Origin: Dehalococcoidales bacterium
Lineage (GTDB): Bacteria > Chloroflexota > Dehalococcoidia > Dehalococcoidales > UBA5760
Assembly (NCBI GenBank): GCA_028710655.1
Contig: JAQTTS010000146.1
Span: 1 to 5,751 of the forward strand
DNA: 5,751 bases
Direction of reading: 5' to 3'
Position 1 is the first letter of the stretch, and each line of letters starts with the position of its first letter. The notes under the pieces are model-generated. The model did no database searches, was not told the DNA's origin, and saw only the letters and a program-made list of their open reading frames with translations. A program made the position numbers and the translations under genes. Positions 1 to 5,035 of the stretch are shown piece after piece.

Positions 1-2
1 TC

Positions 3-650
3 TCAGACAAGGGACAGTCTCTTGATTCCGGGAATGAGACTACTCCAAACAACGCTCCAAAACTCATACCGGTGAAGGAACACGAGGACAAAGTAGCTGC
101 TGTCGGGGCTGAATGGGGACGGAAATACAAGGCTATCGAAGAAGAGAATAACACTCTGAAATCACAACTGGCGACCAACCAGACCCTTATCAAAGAGGCG
201 CAGGACGAAATCGCCAAAGCAAAATCGCTGGCGGAGACCCTCTCCAAGGACGACCCCGACAAGAAGAAACTGTTGCAGCTTGTTGCCGACTCCGAAAAGG
301 AGCTGAAAGACCTCAAGGCACAGAGAACGGCGCTGGAAACGGAGAAGGTGCAGTGGGACGAGGACGTGAAGAACGCCAGAGAGTTCAAGCTGTCGCAGAC
401 GGTCAGCAAGATTGCCGGAGAGTACGAAGGCGGCGATGAGGCGAAGCTGAAAAGCCTTACAGGTATCGCCAATGCCACCACCGAAGAAGCTATCCGCAAG
501 ATAGCCGATACCCTCTGGACGAAGAAGGCGCAGCAGAACGAGCAGCAGAACATCAAGCCTGACCCGGGTACGACGAATGGGGGCGGAGTAGACACATCAA
601 AAATGTCAGCCAGGGAACTAATTGTTCACGGGCTGAAAAAGAAAACTTGA
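3..650 (+). CDS. Phage capsid scaffolding-type protein, 5' end outside window
   Basis: This is a highly charged, largely helical protein, probably the internal scaffold that directs capsid shell assembly in the cytoplasm and is then lost. The frame is open from the left window edge. A GTG at 72 could start a 192-residue protein, but it has no Shine-Dalgarno sequence, so I treat the gene as partial with 215 residues visible. The first about 23 visible residues are a polar Asn/Pro/Ser-rich linker. A long Glu/Lys/Gln-rich coiled coil follows (about residues 30-125 as counted here), then a second helical segment, a Gly/Asn/Pro-rich linker and a basic C-terminal helix ending GLKKKT. A basic C-terminal helix that contacts the shell protein is known from P22-like scaffolds; its use here is inferred. 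The major capsid gene begins 13 bases downstream, the classical scaffold-capsid order. A fusion to a protease or other domain upstream cannot be excluded. Confidence 0.75.
   Translation, partial: SDKGQSLDSGNETTPNNAPKLIPVKEHEDKVAAVGAEWGRKYKAIEEENNTLKSQLATNQTLIKEAQDEIAKAKSLAETLSKDDPDKKKLLQLVADSEKELKDLKAQRTALETEKVQWDEDVKNAREFKLSQTVSKIAGEYEGGDEAKLKSLTGIANATTEEAIRKIADTLWTKKAQQNEQQNIKPDPGTTNGGGVDTSKMSARELIVHGLKKKT
16..41 (+). repeat. Inverted repeat / hairpin inside scaffold coding sequence
   Basis: AGTCTC (16-21) pairs with GAGACT (36-41). Directly inside, after a 3-base TTG bulge (22-24), ATTC (25-28) pairs with GAAT (32-35) around a 3-base loop. That gives ten potential Watson-Crick pairs in 26 bases. 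No T-tract follows, so it does not look like a terminator. It lies in the codons for the polar linker at the left edge. The pairing is read directly; any function is unknown. Confidence 0.4.
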
Positions 651-663
651 TTTGGAGGAATAA

Positions 664-1698
664 ATGAGTACGACCTTAGCACAATACAAGTTCCTCGGTC
701 CGGATGCCGAGGTAAGAGCTGGTATTGCGAAGACAATTATTACTACTTCCGAACTGTTGAGGACCCTGCCTTTTGTGCAGCTCTCTGATAACAACATTAC
801 CCGTACCAAAATGGAGTTGACTTCCGGCGGCGCCGATACCTACGAGGTCGCCGAAACATGGCAGGAATCTCCCCCGACATGGGAATACCGTGACCATCCG
901 CTGGCCATTCTGGGCGGCGATGCCGATGTGGACAACTTCGGCAACCTGGCAGCCGGTGAAGATGTGATGGCTTCAGTCATCGAGCTGAAATCCAAAGCGG
1001 TAGCCGACTGGTTTGAGGAGCTGGCGATTTTGGGCCAGACCACCGCCGTCGCCAAGTACAGCGCGGCCAAGAACTTCAAGGGGCTCATCCGCCTGCTCTG
1101 CGAGTGCGAAACGACTTCTGCCAATACCGGAGCCACAGACCTCGATGGTTCACTGTATTACCTGCCCGGCACCGGCAACAACGCTCAGGTACTGTGTGCA
1201 GCGTCTGGCGCCTCGGCTGTCTTGACCCTGGACATGATTGACCACCTCATTTCAGCGGTAAAACCGAAGGCGACTCACCTGATTATGAACTGGATGGGCA
1301 TTCAGAAGATCAGTTCTCTTGCCCGGGCTGCCGGTAATAACCTGACCCATGACAGGGATGAGCTGGGCTACATGGTGACACGTTACGGAGATATACAGAT
1401 CATCCGCGACGACTTCATTCCCACCAACTTTCCCGACCCGTCCTCGCTGGTCTTTGCCCCGGCTTCCTATACCCCGACCACAACCTACGCCGCCGGCAAT
1501 GACACCTTCCCTATCTTCGCGGCCAGGCTAGGAGAGGATGGGCTCTGTGGCATCAACGGCGAAGGCATGATCCAGATCGAAAAATTTGAGAAGCTAGAAA
1601 CCAAGGACGCTAAGAGAACGAGAATCAAGTTTTACGCCGGACTGAGCTTGCGCTCCAAGAGGGCACTGGCCGGACTGTTTGGCGCAGCCTTGACGTAA
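664..1698 (+). CDS. Phage major capsid protein (HK97-fold type)
   Basis: This is probably the shell-forming major capsid protein, which assembles into hexamers and pentamers around the scaffold. The ATG at 664 follows a strong GGAGG at 654-658 with 5-base spacing, as expected for the most abundant virion protein. Its 344 residues fit the usual 280-400 range. Visible layout: an N-terminal arm (1-45); an extended-loop-like beta segment (about 46-80, including TYEVAETWQESPPTWEY); a long spine-like helix (about 95-122); a P/A-domain region beginning near 185 (LTLDMIDHLISAVKP); a GDIQIIRDDFIPTN stretch (242-255) like the strand-loop typical of these proteins; and a C-terminal strand plus Lys/Arg-rich segment (about 315-344). 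Four cysteines lie at 146, 148, 178 and 295. The scaffold upstream and decoration-like proteins downstream support the call. An encapsulin-like shell is the main alternative but is unlikely next to a scaffold. The exact family could not be checked. Confidence 0.85.
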   Translation: MSTTLAQYKFLGPDAEVRAGIAKTIITTSELLRTLPFVQLSDNNITRTKMELTSGGADTYEVAETWQESPPTWEYRDHPLAILGGDADVDNFGNLAAGEDVMASVIELKSKAVADWFEELAILGQTTAVAKYSAAKNFKGLIRLLCECETTSANTGATDLDGSLYYLPGTGNNAQVLCAASGASAVLTLDMIDHLISAVKPKATHLIMNWMGIQKISSLARAAGNNLTHDRDELGYMVTRYGDIQIIRDDFIPTNFPDPSSLVFAPASYTPTTTYAAGNDTFPIFAARLGEDGLCGINGEGMIQIEKFEKLETKDAKRTRIKFYAGLSLRSKRALAGLFGAALT

Positions 1699-1744
1699 AG
1701 GTCGAAAAGGGGAGATCAAAATAAAGAAAAGAAGGTAAATAACA
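1699..1744 (+). promoter_or_regulatory. Purine-rich, A-rich leader between capsid and next gene
   Basis: These 46 bases are almost free of pyrimidine runs and contain two Shine-Dalgarno-like stretches, GGGGAG near 1710-1715 and AAGAAGG about 11 bases before the ATG at 1745. No terminator hairpin or clear -10/-35 promoter is visible, so the downstream gene is probably read through from the capsid message. An unstructured purine-rich leader is consistent with efficient translation, but that is inference. Confidence 0.35.
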
Positions 1745-2275
1745 ATGGCTGGTACTCCCGTAGCAAGAGCAATGGAGGTAGATTTCAGCAAGGGGCAGGA
1801 TACAACCGGAGCGGCCCGCGATTTCTGGATGAGGTTTCCCGGGCTTTCCGCCGCCTCCGACTGCGACAGTGCGCATCTGCTGTACTATTGCGAAAACCCG
1901 TTTTACCAGGACTTGATCATACTAGAAGCTCTCATCGTTATCACCACGCTGGACGCCCATGACGGTGACATTGACGTCGGCCTCTGCGACGATGCCGTCG
2001 GCACGGATGCCGCTGATACCAGCGAGTGCATCTGTGACTCGATGGTAAACAATGCTGCCGGCGTATTCTCTGTTCTGAATCCCCCGGCGCTGGCCTGCAC
2101 AACATCACTACCCATATGGAAGGCCAAAGGGACATCCACGGACTCTTACCTATCGGTCACACAGAACGCCGACGCCGATGTGTCATCCCTGCGCTGGGGC
2201 CTGATGCTGAGAGTGATGCCCTACAACGATGCTCTCAATGCACAGGTAGCCAACAAAGCAATCACGGACTCATAA
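1745..2275 (+). CDS. Putative capsid decoration / virion surface protein, cysteine-rich
   Basis: A 176-residue protein directly after the capsid gene, the position where decoration or cement proteins are often encoded. It has no signal peptide and no convincing membrane segment; the hydrophobic run near 57-68 (LIILEALIVITT) reads as beta strands. From about 55 to 160 it alternates beta-like and acidic turn segments. It ends its core with RWGLMLRVMPY (150-160), a pattern echoed at the C-termini of two other proteins in this window. Six cysteines (40, 49, 81, 95, 97, 118) are unusual for a protein assembled in the reducing cytoplasm. The ATG at 1745 is chosen because AAGAAGG lies upstream and the preceding frame contributes nothing recognisable. 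I do not recognise the family with certainty. A jelly-roll decoration protein is the best inference; a tail or fibre component is the alternative. Confidence 0.7.
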   Translation: MAGTPVARAMEVDFSKGQDTTGAARDFWMRFPGLSAASDCDSAHLLYYCENPFYQDLIILEALIVITTLDAHDGDIDVGLCDDAVGTDAADTSECICDSMVNNAAGVFSVLNPPALACTTSLPIWKAKGTSTDSYLSVTQNADADVSSLRWGLMLRVMPYNDALNAQVANKAITDS

Positions 2276-2286
2276 GGGGGTAGCAG

Positions 2287-3111
2287 ATGAGCTATCCAAC
2301 AAAGTTACTTTTCCCTGAAAAAGTTGTAGAACTGGCTGTGAAAGCAGGCCAAGACATTAGCCCAGGAGATATCCTGGGCTATTCGTCTGGCTGGGTAAAA
2401 GCAGATGCTGATGCCGCTGCTTATATCTACGCTCAATACGTGGCATTACAGGGCGGCAGAGGCGGACAGACGATCCGGGCCTGCAAGAAATGCCTGTTCT
2501 TCGACGAGGACGCACCATATACCGCCGATACGGCGCAGTACCTTTCGGGAACGGCAGGCGCTATCACCGAGACGCGCCCTGCAACCGACGGCGACATGAT
2601 CCAAGTTGTCGGAAGGTCGCTGGACACATCCCGTTGTCTGATCGACATCAAGGAGCCGCAGGAGTTCGAGATGTTCATTCGCCCCGGCACGTTTAACGCC
2701 CTTGGAGACGCCGGAGCGATCGAAGCCCATGCGGTTGACGCTGGGTGGGAAGGCCCCGACATGGACTCTGCCGCTGTCACCGGCTACGTTGAAGGGAGAT
2801 TACCCTCTGGTCTGATCTCCCTCAGTGAGGCCGCCCTTATCTTTGATATGCAGGCAGCAACTGCCCTCGACATCGACTTCTCGCTAGTAGGCGCATACAA
2901 AGGGGCAGCCAACAACCAGGACACCGGGACGGCAGTCACAGCGCAGGCTACAGTGGAATCCGCCGCCGACAACAAGCTGCTGCGGGTGAGCGTACTGGCG
3001 GCTTTTGATGCTGACTTCGCCAAACCGGGCAGGTTCTTCTCCGGGTTGGTTGATCCGGACGGTGGGGACGCCATCCTGGTCGGGCTATATATCAGGGGAT
3101 TCAAAGTCTAG
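2287..3111 (+). CDS. Two-domain virion structural protein with decoration-like N-terminal domain
   Basis: A 274-residue protein with AGGGGG six bases before its ATG. Residues 1-120 have the look of DUF2190-type capsid decoration or cement domains: a VKAGQDISPGDILGYSSGWVKADADA strand-turn pattern (about 18-43), given here only as description, then a Tyr-Leu-Ser/Gly-Ala-Ile-Thr-Glu-Thr stretch and GDMIQVVGRSL (102-112). A short linker leads to a second beta-rich domain (about 175-274) ending VGLYIRGFKV, which may be a jelly roll of the kind used for surface appendages. Cysteines at 66 and 69 form one CxxC and a third lies at 117; no second pair completes a metal site. It follows the preceding gene by 11 bases and is followed by a terminator-like hairpin, so it may end the highly expressed capsid segment. 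It could be a decoration protein with an outward-facing second domain or a small spike. The domain assignment is from pattern memory, not a search. Confidence 0.65.
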   Translation: MSYPTKLLFPEKVVELAVKAGQDISPGDILGYSSGWVKADADAAAYIYAQYVALQGGRGGQTIRACKKCLFFDEDAPYTADTAQYLSGTAGAITETRPATDGDMIQVVGRSLDTSRCLIDIKEPQEFEMFIRPGTFNALGDAGAIEAHAVDAGWEGPDMDSAAVTGYVEGRLPSGLISLSEAALIFDMQAATALDIDFSLVGAYKGAANNQDTGTAVTAQATVESAADNKLLRVSVLAAFDADFAKPGRFFSGLVDPDGGDAILVGLYIRGFKV

Positions 3112-3112
3112 A

Positions 3113-3137
3113 AGAGAGGGGCTAACCACCCCTCTCT
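3113..3137 (+). terminator. Terminator-like hairpin (weak T-tract)
   Basis: A perfect 9-base-pair stem, AGAGAGGGG (3113-3121) with CCCCTCTCT (3129-3137), encloses a 7-base loop. It begins two bases after the stop codon of the preceding gene. The bases after it (CCTGTTTAA) hold only a short T-run, so termination would be weak or partial. It could also be an mRNA-end stabiliser or a processing site that sets different levels for the capsid genes and the genes downstream. Confidence 0.5.
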
Positions 3138-3151
3138 CCTGTTTAAGGAGG
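3135..3151 (+). promoter_or_regulatory. Alternative hairpin covering the Shine-Dalgarno of the next gene
   Basis: CTCCT (3136-3140) is complementary to AGGAG (3146-3150) across a 5-base loop, with a G-U pair possible at 3135/3151. The 3' arm is the Shine-Dalgarno sequence AAGGAGG (3145-3151) of the gene starting at 3156. This fold shares bases 3135-3137 with the terminator-like hairpin, so the two are at least partly exclusive. Masking of ribosome binding is inferred. Confidence 0.35.
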
Positions 3152-3155
3152 CTTC

Positions 3156-3398
3156 ATGCTCATTCCAGAAATACCGTTTTCAGAGTTCAAAAAGCTCAAG
3201 GCAAGCGAGATCAAGGAACTTAAATCCTGCGTTGTCACTTCTGACGGCGAGGCCCTTTTCTTCGCCATTATCCCGCCCGTAAATGCCGGCATGAGCATTA
3301 CCGACAACATCAGGACGCAGGCAGAGTACCTCGGTATGAAGGGTAATACTGTCGGCGGCAAGGAACTGGAGCAGCTTAAAGAGACCGTCAAGGTCTAG
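3156..3398 (+). CDS. Small hypothetical phage protein (80 aa)
   Basis: I do not recognise this protein. It starts at an ATG behind a near-perfect AAGGAGG with short spacing. The N-terminal part (1-25) is amphipathic and Lys/Glu-rich (FSEFKKLKASEIKELKS). Next comes a short beta-like stretch (25-40, ending LFFAIIPP), then a helical segment (about 46-60, ITDNIRTQAEYLGM) and a charged tail. There is no signal peptide, membrane helix or cysteine cluster; one Cys is at 25. Gene size, spacing and codon use match its neighbours, and the start has a strong ribosome-binding site, so it is very likely real. A small accessory or chaperone-like role in particle assembly would fit the position, but nothing in the sequence proves it. 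Confidence 0.7.
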   Translation: MLIPEIPFSEFKKLKASEIKELKSCVVTSDGEALFFAIIPPVNAGMSITDNIRTQAEYLGMKGNTVGGKELEQLKETVKV

Positions 3399-3407
3399 GA
3401 GACTGAT

Positions 3408-3743
3408 ATGTGGAAAGTAGATAAAGGCCGGATTACCGGCACAACAACAAACGACTTCGCTTCCGCTCTCACCTGGAGCTGCGCCGAGCTGCGAGAGAAG
3501 ACCATCCACCTGGTGAATACCGACGCAGCCAACAGTCTGGATTACAAGCTGCTGGCGAGGTATCACGAATCGCAGACCTCCGGCAAAGAGGATGAACTTG
3601 TAGCGGAAACGGCTCTGGCGGCAGGCGAGGATGCCCGCTTCCAGTACAACGGGCAGTATCACGAGCTTATCTTGCAGGTGGAGTCCACTGTAGATGATTC
3701 CCACGCTACTTACGAGATCAACTATGCTGGTCAAGGTGCGTAA
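3408..3743 (+). CDS. Hypothetical beta-rich virion protein (111 aa)
   Basis: A 111-residue protein whose AGGAG (3397-3401) overlaps the stop codon of the gene before it, suggesting coupled translation. Residues 5-50 and 63-107 read as two sets of alternating strands (KTIHLVNTDA, DYKLLARYHES, ARFQYNGQYHELILQVES, ATYEINYAGQ), joined by an acidic Gly/Ser loop around 55-65. The composition is that of a compact beta-sandwich without signal peptide or membrane segment. Similar small beta-rich proteins occur among head decoration, head-closure and tail-associated proteins; here the gene is embedded in a row of likely surface proteins. I do not recognise the family and assign only a probable structural role. 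Confidence 0.6.
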   Translation: MWKVDKGRITGTTTNDFASALTWSCAELREKTIHLVNTDAANSLDYKLLARYHESQTSGKEDELVAETALAAGEDARFQYNGQYHELILQVESTVDDSHATYEINYAGQGA

Positions 3744-3754
3744 GAGGTGTAACT

Positions 3755-4267
3755 ATGGCAACTAAAAAGTATACAGACAATCGGACAGAAGAAATCATTA
3801 CCAGGACGGAAGGGATCTACTCTAACCTGGATTTCTGGAGTGCCACTCAGGAAGAAGTACAACTCGCCGATGCCGAAGCGCCAGGATCCAATGTCGCCCT
3901 GCCCGATGTGGTTGTCGCGGATATTCCTTCCGGAGCGACGGTGGTCCGCGTGATCGCTCTGTTCAAGTACCGCGCCGTCGAGAACACCGCTGCCACAGCC
4001 AACAAGCTGAACGGCGCGCAGTTCATCCAGGTGCGGGATGACACGCCGGGTGCTTTCGCCAATGCCATCACCCTGGCGGACGACCTCTTTACTCTGGCAG
4101 CTACGACCCGGGAAGGCGGAGACGTTATCCTCGGCGACCTCGATATCGCCTCAACAGTCGTGGGTAACGACACCTACAACTTCCAGTGGACGGCGGCGCT
4201 GGTGGACGCTGCTAACTTACAGTTCAACGATGTCCAGACTGGCCTTCGGGTCTACTACCGGATGTAG
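3755..4267 (+). CDS. Putative beta-sandwich virion surface protein (170 aa)
   Basis: The ATG at 3755 follows GAGGTG at short distance, 11 bases after the previous stop. After a polar N-terminal arm (1-35), most of the 170 residues alternate in beta fashion: VALPDVVVADIPSGATVVRV (47-66) and IALFKYRAVEN (67-77), then an acidic middle, DVILGDLDI (123-131), YNFQWTAAL (141-149) and a closing VQTGLRVYYRM (160-170). The arrangement, with strands separated by Gly/Asp/Asn turns and a C-terminal strand containing GL followed by Arg, resembles the C-termini of the 176- and 274-residue proteins upstream. A jelly-roll particle-surface protein is a reasonable inference. The gene ends 7 bases before the GTG start of the next one. 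I do not recognise a named family. Confidence 0.6.
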   Translation: MATKKYTDNRTEEIITRTEGIYSNLDFWSATQEEVQLADAEAPGSNVALPDVVVADIPSGATVVRVIALFKYRAVENTAATANKLNGAQFIQVRDDTPGAFANAITLADDLFTLAATTREGGDVILGDLDIASTVVGNDTYNFQWTAALVDAANLQFNDVQTGLRVYYRM

Positions 4268-4277
4268 GTGTGATGTG
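4266..4277 (+). promoter_or_regulatory. Ribosome-binding site and GTG start choosing the frame of the next gene
   Basis: AGGTG at 4266-4270 overlaps the TAG stop of the preceding gene and lies four bases before GTG at 4275. The only nearby ATG (4273) is in another frame without homology to the paralogue at 5035. The reading frame with paralogue similarity stays open leftward to about 4038, but that part lies wholly within the preceding gene and reads as low-quality shadow sequence. GTG at 4275 is therefore the best start. Confidence 0.6.
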
Positions 4278-4793
4278 GCAATCAAATACGAGCGTTATGA
4301 GACTGGCGATGATGCAGACCGGAACTGTGGAACATACTACCGGGCGCAGACTTTCACGCCGCAGCTTACGCACAAGATAAGCAGCATTTTCATCAAGGTG
4401 TGGGGGCCTTCCGCCAATCCGGTAGGTTTTAATATCACGACGACAAGCGAGGGTGCGCCCACAACCACAGTTCTGGCTTCCGGCAACCTTGACCGTACCG
4501 GGCTGCCGGAAAGCGCCCCCGGCGAATGGAGAGAAATATCCCTCGGCGCAGGGGCGACGCTGGAGGCCGGGGTAACGTATGCCATTGCTGCTGCCGGAAA
4601 GCATGGCTCTCTCCAGTGGAGATCGGACAACAGCTCCCCGGCTTACACTGGCGGGGCTGCCTACTATTCGTCTGACGGTATCTCATGGACTGCTGAATCC
4701 AGGGACTCCATGTTCCAGGAGTGGGGAGTTTCACTGGGTGGCGGTGCTAAATCAACCTCTGCCGCCAAGCTCATTACGGCAGGTGCGCTATGA
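4275..4793 (+). CDS. Probable jelly-roll virion appendage protein, paralogue A
   Basis: A 172-residue protein with GTG start. It is clearly related to the 192-residue protein encoded at 5035-5613. Shared landmarks in order: AQTFTP (24-29), Lys-Ile-x-Ser soon after, LP..AP.E.RE..LG.G (77-93), GVTYAI (99-104), W-R then SSP.Y.GG (115-127), W near 138, and MF..WG (146-151). The conserved core ends at about 151; a Gly/Ser-rich linker and a short C-terminal tail, AAKLITAGAL, follow. This strand-and-aromatic pattern is that of carbohydrate-binding-like or anchor-type jelly-roll domains seen on phage particles and cell-surface proteins; the fold is inferred. Its stop overlaps the next ATG (ATGA), indicating coupled translation with the small membrane protein. 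Glycan or host-surface adhesion is possible, as is a purely structural role. Confidence 0.7.
   Translation: MAIKYERYETGDDADRNCGTYYRAQTFTPQLTHKISSIFIKVWGPSANPVGFNITTTSEGAPTTTVLASGNLDRTGLPESAPGEWREISLGAGATLEAGVTYAIAAAGKHGSLQWRSDNSSPAYTGGAAYYSSDGISWTAESRDSMFQEWGVSLGGGAKSTSAAKLITAGAL
4761..4793 (+). repeat. Conserved C-terminal tail coding repeat, copy 1
   Basis: This stretch encodes the C-terminal AKLITAGAL and stop of paralogue A. It aligns without gaps with the end of paralogue B; GCTCATTACGGCAGG (4769-4783) matches copy 2 at 14 of 15 bases. It is better conserved than most of the two genes. Confidence 0.6.
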
Positions 4794-5035
4794 AGCCGAT
4801 GAAACGTCGCTTCTGGGCGGCGTGTCTTCTGGTCAGCATCTCCGCTGCTTTCATTGTGCCTTTTATCGGTATCTGGCAATACGGCTCGTTCAACTACGTG
4901 GTCTATGAACCGAACAGGGTTGTCCTGATCATCGAGACTCTGTTCATGCTCTTTTGTTTCGGCTTCGGTATCTACAACTGCATTGTCGAGCTAAAGGACA
5001 TCAAACGCCACAGAAAAATCAGGAGACTTGAATAA
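4790..5035 (+). CDS. Small membrane protein with two transmembrane helices
   Basis: An 81-residue protein. Two hydrophobic helices are visible, about residues 8-28 (after the basic MKPMKRRFW) and 44-66 (VVLIIETLFMLFCFGFGIYN region). A 15-residue polar, aromatic loop separates them, and a strongly basic tail follows (KDIKRHRKIRRLE). By the positive-inside rule both ends face the cytoplasm. The start overlaps the upstream stop by four bases and the stop overlaps the downstream start by one (TAATG), so it is locked between the two jelly-roll paralogues. Its ribosome-binding site is weak (AGGTG), consistent with coupled translation. Size and topology would fit a class II holin, but no endolysin gene is adjacent and the location is in a head module. 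A membrane-associated assembly, entry or superinfection-exclusion protein is equally possible. Function is unknown. Confidence 0.7.
   Translation: MKPMKRRFWAACLLVSISAAFIVPFIGIWQYGSFNYVVYEPNRVVLIIETLFMLFCFGFGIYNCIVELKDIKRHRKIRRLE

Noticed and set aside
72..74. GTG as the true start of the scaffold gene
   Set aside because: No Shine-Dalgarno sequence precedes it and the frame is open to the window edge, so the start is more likely upstream.
840..1136. Antisense open frame within the capsid gene
   Set aside because: The capsid protein on the + strand explains the region fully; the antisense product is Ser/Ala-rich shadow sequence.
3382..3396. Five-pair inverted repeat AGACC/GGTCT just before a stop codon
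   Set aside because: Too short to distinguish from chance, no T-tract, and it does not cover the adjacent AGGAG.
3180..3734. Long antisense open frame (184 residues) on the - strand
   Set aside because: It spans two good + strand genes and their gap, has no ribosome-binding site that I can see, and reads as compositionally odd shadow sequence.
4038..4274. Leftward extension of the frame of paralogue A
   Set aside because: It overlaps the preceding gene completely, reads as Arg/Ser/Thr-rich shadow sequence, and has no counterpart in paralogue B. GTG at 4275 has a ribosome-binding site.
4240..4285. Possible programmed frameshift fusing the 170-residue protein to paralogue A
   Set aside because: No slippery heptamer is seen before the TAG at 4265, and a separate start with a ribosome-binding site exists just after.
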